A stretch of DNA of 49,446 nt. Origin: Planctomycetaceae bacterium (GTDB lineage Bacteria > Planctomycetota > Phycisphaerae > Phycisphaerales > UBA1924). The stretch is from contig JAIYDA010000014.1 in assembly GCA_027487735.1 (NCBI GenBank), forward strand, positions 1 to 49,446, in the 5' to 3' direction. Shown one piece after another: positions 1-8,662 of this stretch; within the stretch, counting starts at the first letter, position 1, and each line of letters opens with the position of its first letter. A program made the position numbers and the translations under genes. Under the pieces are notes generated by a model. The model saw nothing but the letters and a program-made list of their open reading frames with translations. It did not search any database and was not told the origin of the DNA.

Positions 1-3
1 CCC

Positions 4-1137
4 CTACTGCACACTCCCCGTCAGCACGCTATTGGTCGCAAATCGCTTCATCGCGCCCAGCAACTGCTCTACTTGTTGGTGCGGGGGCATCGCAAGCAGC
101 CGCTTGCGCAGCGCGGTCATCGTCTTCACCTCGGCTTCGCCCAGCAGCAGGTGTTCTTTGCGGGTGCCGCTCTCGGCGAGGTTCATCGCGGGGAAGAGGC
201 GGCGCTCGGCGACCTTGCGGTCCAGGATCAGCTCCATGTTGCCGCTGCCTTTAAACTCTTCGAAGATCACTTGATCTGCCTGGCTGCCCGTGTCGACGAG
301 GCAGCTGGCGATGATGGTGAGGCTGCCTGCCTCCTCCGTGTTGCGGGCGGCGCCAAAGAGCTGGCGTGGTATCTCGAGGGCTTTGCTATCCAGCCCGCCA
401 CTGAGCGTGCGCCCGCTGTTGGCGTGCTTGCGGCTGTTGTTGAAGGCTCGCCCGACGCGGGTGAGTGAATCGAGCAGGACGACGACGTGCTTGCCTGCGC
501 GGACCATGTCCTTGCAGCGCGCGATGGTCGTCATGGCGACGTCGATGTGCTTCTCGATGCCGTGGTCGTTGCTGCTCGCGACGACGCGGACGTTGCTGGG
601 CGGGGCGGGCGGGGTGGGCGGGGCACCATCCACGCGCTCGATCAGCTCGCGCGCGAGCGCGTCGCGCTGAGGGCGAGCAAACGTGCGGCGGAAATCGGTC
701 ACTTCTTCCGGGCGCTCGTCCACCAGCAGCACCACAACCTCGATGTCGTGGTGGTTGTGCAGCAGGCCCGTGGCGATGTCCTTGAGCAGCGTTGTCTTGC
801 CCGCCTTGGGGGGCGAGACGATGAGTGCTCGCTGGCCTCGACCGATCGGGCAGAACAGGTCAATTAGCCGGCACGAAGCGGGGCACCCGGGGTATTCCAG
901 CGTGAGCCTTGGAGAGGGGTCGATGCTCGTGAGGTCTTCGTATCGCGGCGCGTTCTCTGGCAGTGCCAGGGGCTTGCCATCGACATCGAGGCACTCGCGC
1001 GGTTGCGGCGGAGCGGGCTGGGGACGATTGACCGTGCCCGCAGAGCCACCCGGGCCAAACCCGCCCGAACCTTGCCTGCCTTGGTTGGACCCATGCCCCC
1101 GCTGGGGCGAGCGGGAGAAACGTCGCGATCGACTCAT
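4..1137 (-). CDS. rho: Transcription termination factor Rho lacking the cold-shock RNA-binding domain
   Basis: Hexameric RNA-dependent ATPase that ends transcription. The motor is intact in sequence: Walker A SPPKAGKTT (residues 108-116), Walker B VVVLLD (218-223), a Q-loop region (~229-241), SGGLDSKAL, and an R-loop EEFKGSGN (293-300). Length is 377 aa against roughly 420 for E. coli. The N-terminal ~50 residues are Arg/Gly/Ser/Pro-rich, and the OB-fold domain normally found before the motor (GFGFLR-type motif) is absent; homology starts at about ENAPRYEDL. A ~20-aa Pro/Ala insertion (about 160-182) lies between the DERPEEVTD motif and the next strand. An ATG at 1155 is also in frame, but GGAGAG four bases before the ATG at 1137 favours the latter. 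Divergent from ptsI. Family call is secure; its role as the main Rho or a second copy is unknown. Confidence 0.93.
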   Translation of the reverse strand: MSRSRRFSRSPQRGHGSNQGRQGSGGFGPGGSAGTVNRPQPAPPQPRECLDVDGKPLALPENAPRYEDLTSIDPSPRLTLEYPGCPASCRLIDLFCPIGRGQRALIVSPPKAGKTTLLKDIATGLLHNHHDIEVVVLLVDERPEEVTDFRRTFARPQRDALARELIERVDGAPPTPPAPPSNVRVVASSNDHGIEKHIDVAMTTIARCKDMVRAGKHVVVLLDSLTRVGRAFNNSRKHANSGRTLSGGLDSKALEIPRQLFGAARNTEEAGSLTIIASCLVDTGSQADQVIFEEFKGSGNMELILDRKVAERRLFPAMNLAESGTRKEHLLLGEAEVKTMTALRKRLLAMPPHQQVEQLLGAMKRFATNSVLTGSVQ

Positions 1138-1542
1138 AGCACTCTCCGACTGCAAGCCCTTGGCTAGCAGGAGGTTGGCATGACATGCTCGGACGCTGCC
1201 ATGCGACTCGCTGCCTCTGCAGCGACCTTCACCGAGCGGTCTTCCTTTTTTCCCGGCGTGTCACGGCTCGCTTGGGCGAGCTGTGGACGAACGCGGCATA
1301 CTGCCGCGAGACTGCGATCTTTTCGGCCTTTCCCCATCATCGGCATCATTCGAGCGTGTCAAGAGGCCGATGCTGAGGATGCGGGATGTGCATCGTGTGA
1401 TGCCGCAAAGGCTGCGCGGTGCCCGCCCGTCGAACGTTGCATCGTAGCCGTATCCTGCACTGCCGTGCCGAGCAAGAAACCAGGCCCAACTCCTCCAAGT
1501 GCCCAAACTCCACCAAAAGTGGTGGAAAGTAGCACGCCGGGG
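1138..1542. promoter_or_regulatory. Divergent rho/ptsI intergenic region with a palindrome
   Basis: About 400 bases separate the two divergent start codons, if ptsI begins at 1543. The rho Shine-Dalgarno lies at 1142-1147. A perfect inverted repeat of 7-bp arms and a 3-base centre (CGCGGCA-TAC-TGCCGCG) occupies 1292-1308 and could be an operator or a small hairpin. A looser inverted pair, TCGGCCT (1323-1329) and AGGCCGA (1364-1370), follows. The ptsI frame is open through most of this region, but the translation looks non-conserved. No convincing sigma-70 promoter was picked out. Confidence 0.4.
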
Positions 1543-3300
1543 ATGGTGGTGGTCAAGGGCCTGCCCGTCAGCGGGGGCATCGTCATCGGCAAGGTGATGC
1601 TGGTGGATGGGGACGACGTGCGCGTGCCCAGGCGGGGCGTGGAGGCGGGGCAGGTCGCTCAGGAGGAGCAGCGGCTGGACAAGGCCTTTGCCGATGCGAT
1701 GGACGAGGTGGGCAAGCTGCACGAGAAGGCCCAGAAGGAGATGGGGAAGGAAGCCGCGGAGATTTTTCGCAGCCACCAGACGATGCTGAAGGACCCGTGG
1801 CTTGCGGGGCAGATCAAGAAGACGATTCGCGCGGAGCTGGTGACGGCGGAGTATGCGAGCTATGCGACGCTGACCGCGCTGGCGAACCAGTTTCGCGCGA
1901 TGAAGAACGCGAGCTTTTCGAGCAAGGTGAACGACATCGACGACCTGTCGCACCGTCTGCATCGGTTTTTGGTGGGGCAGCAGAAGGCGCGCATCACGCA
2001 GGCGGGGCCCAACACCATCGTGGTGGCGAAAGACCTGACTCCAAGCCAGACCGCGGGGTTTGATCGCAGCAAGATCATCGGCTTCGTGACGGACCTGGGC
2101 GGCATGACCAGCCACACCGCGATCATCGCGAAGGCCCTGGAGATTCCGGCTGTCGTGGGCGTGCAGACGCTGCTGCAACGCGTGACCGACGGGGCGGCGA
2201 TCATCGTGGACGGAGACACGGGGAGCGTGACGCTGCACCCAACGCCCGAGGCGATCGCGGACGCGAAGCGGGCGATTGAGCAGCGCAAGCTCTATCGCAT
2301 CTCGGTGGGCGAGGTGGCGAACCTGCCCAGCATCACGCTCGATGGCACGAAGGTGAGCGTGGTGGGCAACATCGAGCTGCCCGACGAGGTGGAGAAGGTG
2401 CTCAAGGCCGGGGGCGAGGGCGTGGGGCTCTATCGCACGGAGTATCTCTATCTCACGAGCGACCACGAGCCGACCGAGGAGGAGCACTTCGCGGCGTACA
2501 AGCGGTGCGTGAAGCTGTCCGCGGGCAGGGAGCTTGTCATCCGCACGTTTGACCTGGGGGCGGACAAGCTGACGCAGGCGATGGAAGAGACGCCCGAGCG
2601 CAACCCCTTCCTGGGCAATCGCAGCATTCGCTACTGCCTCAAGAACCCGGCGATGTTCAAGCGGCAGCTCCGCGCGATCCTGCGTGCGAGCGCGCTGGGA
2701 CCCATCAAGATCATGCTCCCGCTCGTGAGCAGCGTGGGCGAGATTCGGCAGACGAAGTTCATCCTGAATGACGTGATGGAGGAGCTGAGCGAGGACCGGG
2801 TGAAGTTCGACGCTTCGATCAAGCTCGGCATGATGGTGGAGGTGCCCAGCGTTGCGCTGCTTGCCGACACGTTCGCGCGCGAGGTGGACTTCTTCTCCAT
2901 TGGCACCAACGACCTGACGCAGTACACACTGGCGGTGGACCGCATCAACGAGCGTGTGGCGCACCTCTATCAGCCCGCCCACCCGGCGGTCATCAAGCTG
3001 ATTCGTGACGTCACGCGGGCGGCAAGGCGGCGGAACACCCCCATCAGCTGCTGCGGCGAGGCGGCGGCGGAGCCCGAATATGCCATGCTGCTGCTGGGGC
3101 TGGGGCTGCGTACACTCAGTGTGAGTTCTTCTTCGATTCCGTCGCTCAAGCGGTTCATCCGCAGCGTGACGATCGAGCAATGCGAGCGCATCGCCCGACA
3201 GGCGTTGTCGCTGGATTCGGACGCGGCGATCACGACGTTACTTCGTGATCGGGCGCGGAAAATCGTTCCCGAGGCGTTCAGCGGTCGTTCCGCAGAATAA
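1543..3300 (+). CDS. ptsI: Phosphoenolpyruvate-protein phosphotransferase (Enzyme I of the PTS)
   Basis: Transfers phosphate from PEP to HPr in the cytoplasm. The swivelling-domain motif GGMTSHTAI carries the phospho-histidine at residue 191, and the PEP-binding barrel shows GVGLYRTEYL, FFSIGTNDLTQY and SCCGEAAAEP with the catalytic cysteine at 504. These positions are each only +2 relative to E. coli EI (H189, C502), which is why the ATG at 1543 (585 aa) was chosen over the GTG at 1465 or the far upstream in-frame ATG at 1180. The Shine-Dalgarno at 1543 is weak, so the start is not certain. No HPr, EIIA or sugar permease gene is adjacent, so a regulatory PTS is possible; that is inference. 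The next gene lies ~790 bases downstream. Confidence 0.92.
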   Translation: MVVVKGLPVSGGIVIGKVMLVDGDDVRVPRRGVEAGQVAQEEQRLDKAFADAMDEVGKLHEKAQKEMGKEAAEIFRSHQTMLKDPWLAGQIKKTIRAELVTAEYASYATLTALANQFRAMKNASFSSKVNDIDDLSHRLHRFLVGQQKARITQAGPNTIVVAKDLTPSQTAGFDRSKIIGFVTDLGGMTSHTAIIAKALEIPAVVGVQTLLQRVTDGAAIIVDGDTGSVTLHPTPEAIADAKRAIEQRKLYRISVGEVANLPSITLDGTKVSVVGNIELPDEVEKVLKAGGEGVGLYRTEYLYLTSDHEPTEEEHFAAYKRCVKLSAGRELVIRTFDLGADKLTQAMEETPERNPFLGNRSIRYCLKNPAMFKRQLRAILRASALGPIKIMLPLVSSVGEIRQTKFILNDVMEELSEDRVKFDASIKLGMMVEVPSVALLADTFAREVDFFSIGTNDLTQYTLAVDRINERVAHLYQPAHPAVIKLIRDVTRAARRRNTPISCCGEAAAEPEYAMLLLGLGLRTLSVSSSSIPSLKRFIRSVTIEQCERIARQALSLDSDAAITTLLRDRARKIVPEAFSGRSAE

Positions 3301-4093
3301 GCCTTGGTAGCAAGTCTTTGGGACCAGTGATTGACGTGCAAGGCCTTTGGCGGGCAGATTTGCCATCCGCGAAGTGCGGGGCAGGACAGGACGCCAAGGG
3401 TGTGCACAGCGAGCTCTGCGGAGGGGTGGTCGTTTTCTTTCATCGCGCGGGTCGTTTCGAGGCGTTTGCACGCTTCCCCGGGCCTTGGTGAGGAGCGGCT
3501 TCTTCCTTCGCTGCGTGCCGCGAGAGTGTTGGGGCGTGCGGGTGTGTGGGCGCATGGTGCGTCCCGCTCGCAGACCAAGCCCCAGCTTTTGCGGCGGCGT
3601 ACGCGGCAGGTTCCTGCGGATGGCGGCGTGTCTTTGCCGCTTCTGTGGGCACACTTCTGACCGCTCGTGCGCCGGCGCTGTGGGCAAGGGCAACCCGTGT
3701 GCGGGCAAGCGCGAGAGCGCTGGCGGCGCACGCGTGAGGCCTGTGCCTGTTGGCGCGAGCGCATGGCGCACCTGCGAAGGTGCGCGGTGCGTGCGCGATG
3801 CGTGCTCGGTACGTTCTGGGTGGATTCGCGACGGGTGTGAGGCAGGCCCAGCATTGGGCGTGCGGCGCACCACGAGCGTGAGCATCCATCAGCGCGGACA
3901 CTCAATCACTCGCACAACCCAAGGCTTGCACGAATCGAAGGCTGGGCATGCCTTGCGGCGCACGTTCGCGCACGCAAGGCCCTTGCCCGGCGCAGCTGCC
4001 TTGCGTGCCAGTCACGCGCTGAGTGCTCGCACTCTGGGGCAGGCGGGAAATGGAAGCGCCTTGCATGGGCAAGGCAGGATTGAGGATTCTGGT
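3301..4093 (+). promoter_or_regulatory. Long untranslated leader upstream of RNase E
   Basis: There is no supportable gene in these 793 bases. Frames open on both strands translate to Cys/Arg-rich or Trp-rich nonsense, which is typical of GC-rich non-coding DNA. The stretch lies between the ptsI stop and the RNase E Shine-Dalgarno. Its last ~150 bases (about 3925-4076) repeat the words CCTTGC and GCAAGG many times, giving several possible hairpins, including GCAAGG-C-CCTTGC (3974-3986) and the hairpin listed separately at 4058-4075. In E. coli a long structured rne 5' UTR mediates feedback control; a similar role here is inference. Where transcription starts inside the stretch is not visible. 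Confidence 0.45.
4058..4075 (+). promoter_or_regulatory. Stem-loop just upstream of the RNase E ribosome binding site
   Basis: Perfect 7-bp stem GCCTTGC / GCAAGGC with a 4-base loop ATGG. It ends five bases before TGAGGA (4081-4086), the Shine-Dalgarno of the RNase E start at 4094. The position suits translational or RNase E-mediated feedback control. Confidence 0.45.
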
Positions 4094-7000
4094 ATGGATA
4101 GCAACACGTTCGACAGCATGAGCAACTTTGACAGCACCCCGCACGAGAGCATGGACGGGGCCCAGCACAACGACGGCGGCGGCGATGCCGCGCCCGAAGG
4201 GACTGGTCCGCAAGAGAGTGGGCCGCAAGACAGTGGCAGCGACGACAGCGCGAAGCCCGATGGCGAAGGCAGCGAGAGCGGCGGGCCACAGAAGAAGAAG
4301 CGCAGCCGCCGGGGCGGTCGCCGTCGGCGCGGCAAGCGCGGCGCTGGCGACGAAGCCGCGGGCGGCGAGGCTGGCGAGGGCAGCGAGGGTGACGACACAG
4401 CGGCAGAAGGCACCGACGAAGGCAGTGATGCCGCTCCAGTCGAGCCAAGTGCGCCGTTGATCGCGCCGTTGGCGGATGCCGATGCGGGCGCGAGCGGCGC
4501 AGCGCCAGACGCAGGGCCCGAGGGCGCGGGCGACGGAGCGGGCGAAGATCGCGACGGGAGCGAAGCGGGCGGGCCGCGCAAGCGCCGCCGGCGTGGTGGG
4601 CGCGGTCGCAAGCGCGGGGATCGTGTAGAAGCCGATGGGAGCGAGAGCCCGCAGGCAAGTCCGACGGCAAGCTCGCCGAGCTCACCTTTGGCGCGGGGAC
4701 TCGGCACGCCCGGAACTGCTGCGCCGGGCGCTGGCGGTCGCGGGGCAAACGATCGCGGGCCTAGCGGCCGCGGACCAAGCAATCGCACGCCGAACGGGCG
4801 CGGACCCGCTCCTCGCGGGCCGGCGGTGCGACCAATCTTGAACGACGATGACGAGTGGGGCGAGGCTCCGCTGCCGGGTGCTGTGGCTCGTGCGAGCGAT
4901 GATGATGCAGGCGAAGTGCAAGAGCCAGCAACTCGTGAGGCCCCCCGTGAGGCCCCGCGTGGGCGGCGCGGTCCCCGGCGTGATGACGCGGCGCGCGTGC
5001 CTGCGGGCGATGATGTCGCTGCGGGCGAGGGCGCGGTTGACGCAGATGGGCCGGCAGAACTGAATGACGACCGCGCGGGCGAGCCCGCGACGGGCGATGG
5101 TCGGCGCGGGCGGCGGGGCGGTCGCGGTCGGCGCGGGCGGGCGAGCGAGGGCGAGTTGCGCAGCGAGCCGCGCGTCGAGGCACGTGCCGAACCCCGAGCG
5201 GAGGCGAGGGGCCTGGCGCGCAGCGAGCCGAGGACACCGCCGCGCGAGGAGGCAAAGAAGAGTGCCTTCACGGGCAGCAGCAAGATGCTGATCAACTACG
5301 TGCCTGGCGAGGAGTGCCGGGTGGCGATCCTCGAGAACGGCAAGTTGGAAGAGCTGCACGTGGAGCGTGCGAGCGCGGTGGGCAACGTGGGGAACATCTA
5401 TGTGGGCAAGGTGATGAACGTGGAGCCCGCGATCCAGGCGGCGTTCATCGACTATGGCATGGGCGAGAATGGCTTCTTGCACGTGACCGACCTGCACCCG
5501 CGATACTTCCCGGGCGAGGAGCGCAACACCGAGCGCGTGGGCATCAAGACGCCCCGGCGCGATCGCCCGCCCATCCAGGCTGCGCTGCGGCGGGGCGATG
5601 AGATCATCGTGCAGGTGCTCAAGGAGGGTGTGGGCACGAAGGGCCCGTCGCTCACGGGCTATCTCAGCATTCCCGGTCGCTTCCTGGTGATGATGCCCTA
5701 CATGGACAAGGTGGGCGTATCGCGCAAGGTGGAGGACGAGGACCAGCGCCGGCAGATGCGCGACATTCTCGATCAGCTCGAGCTGCCCGAGGGCTTTGGG
5801 TTCATCCTGCGCACGGCGGGCATGGAGCGCACGAAGGCGGAGCTGAAGCGCGACCTTGCGTATTTGCAGCGCCTGTGGAAGGACATGGACCGGCGCCTCA
5901 AGGCGGGCGGCAAGCCCCGCCTGCTGTATAGCGAGAGCGACCTGCTGGTGCGGGCGCTGCGCGACCTGCTGACGAGCGACATCGACGAGATCATCATCGA
6001 CAACGACCAGGCTCTGCAGCGGGCGGCACGCTTCCTCAAGATTGTCGCGCCGCGCAACGCGCCCAAGCTGCTGCACTACACCGACGCCACGCCCATGTTC
6101 CACATGTTCGACGTCGAGAGCCAGATCAGCCTCATGCACGCGCGCGAGGTGCCCCTGCCCAGCGGCGGGCGGCTCGTGATCGACCAGACCGAGGCGCTCG
6201 TGGCGATCGACGTGAACAGCGGCAAGAGCCGCGACAGCCGGGACAGCGAGACCAACGCCTTCCAGACGAACATCGAGGCGGTGGATGAGATCTGCCGCCA
6301 GCTTCGCCTGCGCGACATGGGCGGGATCGTGATCAACGACCTGATCGATATGCGCGACCCGCGCCACCGGCGCGACATCGAGCAGCGATTCAAGGACCGC
6401 ATGCACCGCGACCGCGCGAAGAGCACGGTGCTGCCCATCAGCGAGTTTGGCATTCTGCAGATGACGCGGCAGCGCATGCGCCCCAGCCACGAGAGCGTGC
6501 ACTTTGCCGAGTGCCCCCACTGCCGCGGGCGGGGCCTGCTGCAGAAGCCAGGCAGCGTGTGCGCCGATGCGCTGCGCGACCTCTCGGCCCTGCTGAACGT
6601 GAGCAACGTGCAGCGGGTGGAGCTTGTGGTCTCGGGCAAGATCGCGGGCGAGCTGCTGAGCGGCAAGCGGCAGATGCTCAGCCGCGTGGAGCGGAGCGCG
6701 GGCAAGCGCGTGGACGTGCGCGTGAGCGAGAGCGTGGCGCCCGACCGCGTGATGTTCTACGCCTTTGATGGCAACGGCAGCGATATTGACCTCTCCAACC
6801 TGCAGCGCCCCAAGCGCAACGCGACGCTGGTGGAATGGGTGGACCCGGACCTTTCTCGCGGAGCGGGCGACGACGACGACGAGGACAGCACCGACCTGCC
6901 CGAGCTGCCCGAGCTGCAAGACCTCGAAGAGCTTGCACCGCGCGAGCCCGCGGACGTGCCCATGGACGATCTGGCGGACGAGCCTGAGTCGCTGGATGAT

Positions 7001-8629
7001 GCCGTGCATCCGATCGAGCTGGATTTGCCGAGTGATGTCGAGCCCGATCGCGATGGTTGGGGCGCACCGCCCGTGCCCACGCGCAGTCGCGGCGGACGGC
7101 GTGGCGGCAGGTCCCTGCGCAGCAGCGACGAGCCCGCAGCCGTGCGCAGCGGGCGGGCGCAGAGCGACGACCCGGAGCGCCGGTTTGGGCCAAGGCCTCC
7201 ACGTGCCGAAGCGCGCGTGGAAGGGCGTGGCGAAGTGCGACCGGAAGCGCGGCGTGAAGAACGGACCGATGGCCCGCGTGATGGCTGGCGCGGCGGACGG
7301 CGCGACGATCGTGATCGTCGCGATGGACCACGCGACATGCGCCGCGACGATGCTCGCGGAAGCAGGCCCGCCATGAACGACGACGACGAGTGGGGCGAAC
7401 CGCCCACGCGTGCGCCGCAGAATGACCTCGTCGCGCCCAGCGCGCAGCCTGAGCAGCGTGATGTGCGCGAGCCTGGGATGCAAGAGCGCTCGCCCGATGG
7501 GCGACGCGGCGGGCGCGATGATCGTTCCGGTGGTTGGCGCGATGGCAATCGCGAGGGTCGTCGCGATGGGCGCGGGGATGGACGCCGTGATGGGCGGGGG
7601 GATGGTCGCAGCGATTTTGGCAACGCGGGTCGAGATGATCAGCCGCGGCGTTACAACGACGATGACGAGTGGGGCGAGCCGCCACTGCCCGCGCATGCGC
7701 AGTCGGGGCAGACGGCTCCGCCTCGCGCCGTGCCGCCCGTGGCACAGGCGAGTGCGCCGGTGGGTGTGTCGCAGAGCGATGGCGATGGCCCGGATCAGGG
7801 CATCGATGAGGGCGATGAGCGTGGTGCGAATGAGCCTCGCGCTCAGGATGGCTTCGGCGATGAAGGCCCGGGCGAGGGCGGGAAGCGCCGTCGGCGGCGG
7901 CGCCGGCGCGGCCGCGGGGGCGATCGCCCGGAGGGCGGGTTTGACGATCGCGCGCCGATGGATGCGCGTCCGGACGGAGTGCCGGGCGCTGCGCCCGAAG
8001 CTCGCACGGGAGGGCCCGCAGGCAACGCTTCACGCTTTGCTGGGCAGCGGCCCGACCATCGCGCCCCAGCCTTGCGTGACGACAGCGATGAGTGGGGCGA
8101 GGCAGCAACGCCGAGTGGTGCTGCACGCAGCGCGCCCATGAAGCCCGCACCGGCGGCGAGCACACGCGATGGGGCGAGCGAGCCACATGCCGAGACCAAC
8201 GTAGAGACCAACCTAGAGGCTGGCGCGGAGCCCGACGGCGTGGAAGAAGCGGACGCTCCGTCGCAGGGCGACGACGACGGGAAGCCCGGTCGGCGGCGCG
8301 GCAGGCGCGGGCGGCGTGGCGGTCGAGGCGAGGACGTGCGTGCTGAGCCGGGCGACACCGCGCCCGCAGCGCGCGAGCCCAAGCTCATCGAGCCCACGGT
8401 GCCGGTCGTCAATATCACCGAAGCCAAGCTGCCCGAGGCAAAGCCAGTGGAGGCGAAGGCGGCAGAGCCCAAGCAAGCGATCTCGCCGCTGGCGCGGGGC
8501 GTTGGACCTGCGCCGCAAACACCAGCCCCGCAAACACCGGCAGCCGCACAGCCGCCGCGCACGCTGTATGCTGGTCGGCGTGGGAAGGCACCGCCCGGCA
8601 AGGGCCCGCGCCGCAATGAAGATCGGTAA
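4094..8629 (+). CDS. rne: Ribonuclease E/G family endoribonuclease with long disordered arms
   Basis: Single-strand endoribonuclease for mRNA decay and rRNA processing. The start at 4094 has TGAGGA seven bases upstream and gives 1511 aa. Residues ~398-920 form the catalytic core: S1 segment (VGNIYVGKVMNV), DNase I-like site AIDVNSGKS with Asp706, GGIVINDLIDM with Asp749 (matching E. coli D303 and D346, same 43-residue spacing), and the zinc-link CPHC at 807-810. About 400 residues before and 590 after the core are low-complexity, rich in Arg/Gly patches and acidic stretches. Both arms carry a repeated motif (N)DDDEWGE(A/P)P at ~250, 1095 and 1188, with a variant at 1329 and a degenerate copy near 985. 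SPLARG(L/V)G occurs once per arm (197 and 1464). Upstream in-frame sequence back to 3347 looks non-coding. dxr follows after 33 bases. Confidence 0.93.
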   Translation: MDSNTFDSMSNFDSTPHESMDGAQHNDGGGDAAPEGTGPQESGPQDSGSDDSAKPDGEGSESGGPQKKKRSRRGGRRRRGKRGAGDEAAGGEAGEGSEGDDTAAEGTDEGSDAAPVEPSAPLIAPLADADAGASGAAPDAGPEGAGDGAGEDRDGSEAGGPRKRRRRGGRGRKRGDRVEADGSESPQASPTASSPSSPLARGLGTPGTAAPGAGGRGANDRGPSGRGPSNRTPNGRGPAPRGPAVRPILNDDDEWGEAPLPGAVARASDDDAGEVQEPATREAPREAPRGRRGPRRDDAARVPAGDDVAAGEGAVDADGPAELNDDRAGEPATGDGRRGRRGGRGRRGRASEGELRSEPRVEARAEPRAEARGLARSEPRTPPREEAKKSAFTGSSKMLINYVPGEECRVAILENGKLEELHVERASAVGNVGNIYVGKVMNVEPAIQAAFIDYGMGENGFLHVTDLHPRYFPGEERNTERVGIKTPRRDRPPIQAALRRGDEIIVQVLKEGVGTKGPSLTGYLSIPGRFLVMMPYMDKVGVSRKVEDEDQRRQMRDILDQLELPEGFGFILRTAGMERTKAELKRDLAYLQRLWKDMDRRLKAGGKPRLLYSESDLLVRALRDLLTSDIDEIIIDNDQALQRAARFLKIVAPRNAPKLLHYTDATPMFHMFDVESQISLMHAREVPLPSGGRLVIDQTEALVAIDVNSGKSRDSRDSETNAFQTNIEAVDEICRQLRLRDMGGIVINDLIDMRDPRHRRDIEQRFKDRMHRDRAKSTVLPISEFGILQMTRQRMRPSHESVHFAECPHCRGRGLLQKPGSVCADALRDLSALLNVSNVQRVELVVSGKIAGELLSGKRQMLSRVERSAGKRVDVRVSESVAPDRVMFYAFDGNGSDIDLSNLQRPKRNATLVEWVDPDLSRGAGDDDDEDSTDLPELPELQDLEELAPREPADVPMDDLADEPESLDDAVHPIELDLPSDVEPDRDGWGAPPVPTRSRGGRRGGRSLRSSDEPAAVRSGRAQSDDPERRFGPRPPRAEARVEGRGEVRPEARREERTDGPRDGWRGGRRDDRDRRDGPRDMRRDDARGSRPAMNDDDEWGEPPTRAPQNDLVAPSAQPEQRDVREPGMQERSPDGRRGGRDDRSGGWRDGNREGRRDGRGDGRRDGRGDGRSDFGNAGRDDQPRRYNDDDEWGEPPLPAHAQSGQTAPPRAVPPVAQASAPVGVSQSDGDGPDQGIDEGDERGANEPRAQDGFGDEGPGEGGKRRRRRRRRGRGGDRPEGGFDDRAPMDARPDGVPGAAPEARTGGPAGNASRFAGQRPDHRAPALRDDSDEWGEAATPSGAARSAPMKPAPAASTRDGASEPHAETNVETNLEAGAEPDGVEEADAPSQGDDDGKPGRRRGRRGRRGGRGEDVRAEPGDTAPAAREPKLIEPTVPVVNITEAKLPEAKPVEAKAAEPKQAISPLARGVGPAPQTPAPQTPAAAQPPRTLYAGRRGKAPPGKGPRRNEDR
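4841..8104 (+). repeat. Dispersed peptide-motif repeats DDDEWGEPP in the RNase E arms
   Basis: Copies encode NDDDEWGEAP (4841-4870), NDDDEWGEPP (7376-7405), NDDDEWGEPP (7655-7684) and DDSDEWGEA (8078-8104). A degenerate DRDGWGAPPVP lies near 7046-7078. They are separated by unrelated low-complexity sequence and lie on both sides of the catalytic core, as expected of short linear binding motifs rather than a tandem duplication. Confidence 0.8.
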
Positions 8630-8662
8630 CAGTTCGCGTTCGCAGCTTGGTGTGAGGATCGC

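Noticed and set aside
1261..3180. 639-codon minus-strand frame opposite ptsI
   Set aside because: His/Arg/Leu-rich shadow with no motif; ptsI on the other strand has complete catalytic motifs.
3331..3360. TTGACG as a -35 of an RNase E promoter
   Set aside because: No acceptable -10 element 16-18 bases downstream.
3347..4093. In-frame extension giving a 1760-aa RNase E
   Set aside because: The extra 249 residues are Cys/Arg-rich and unlike the arms, while a clear Shine-Dalgarno and ATG mark 4094.
4682..7696. 1004-codon minus-strand frame opposite RNase E
   Set aside because: Antisense opening caused by high GC and third-position bias; no recognisable domain.
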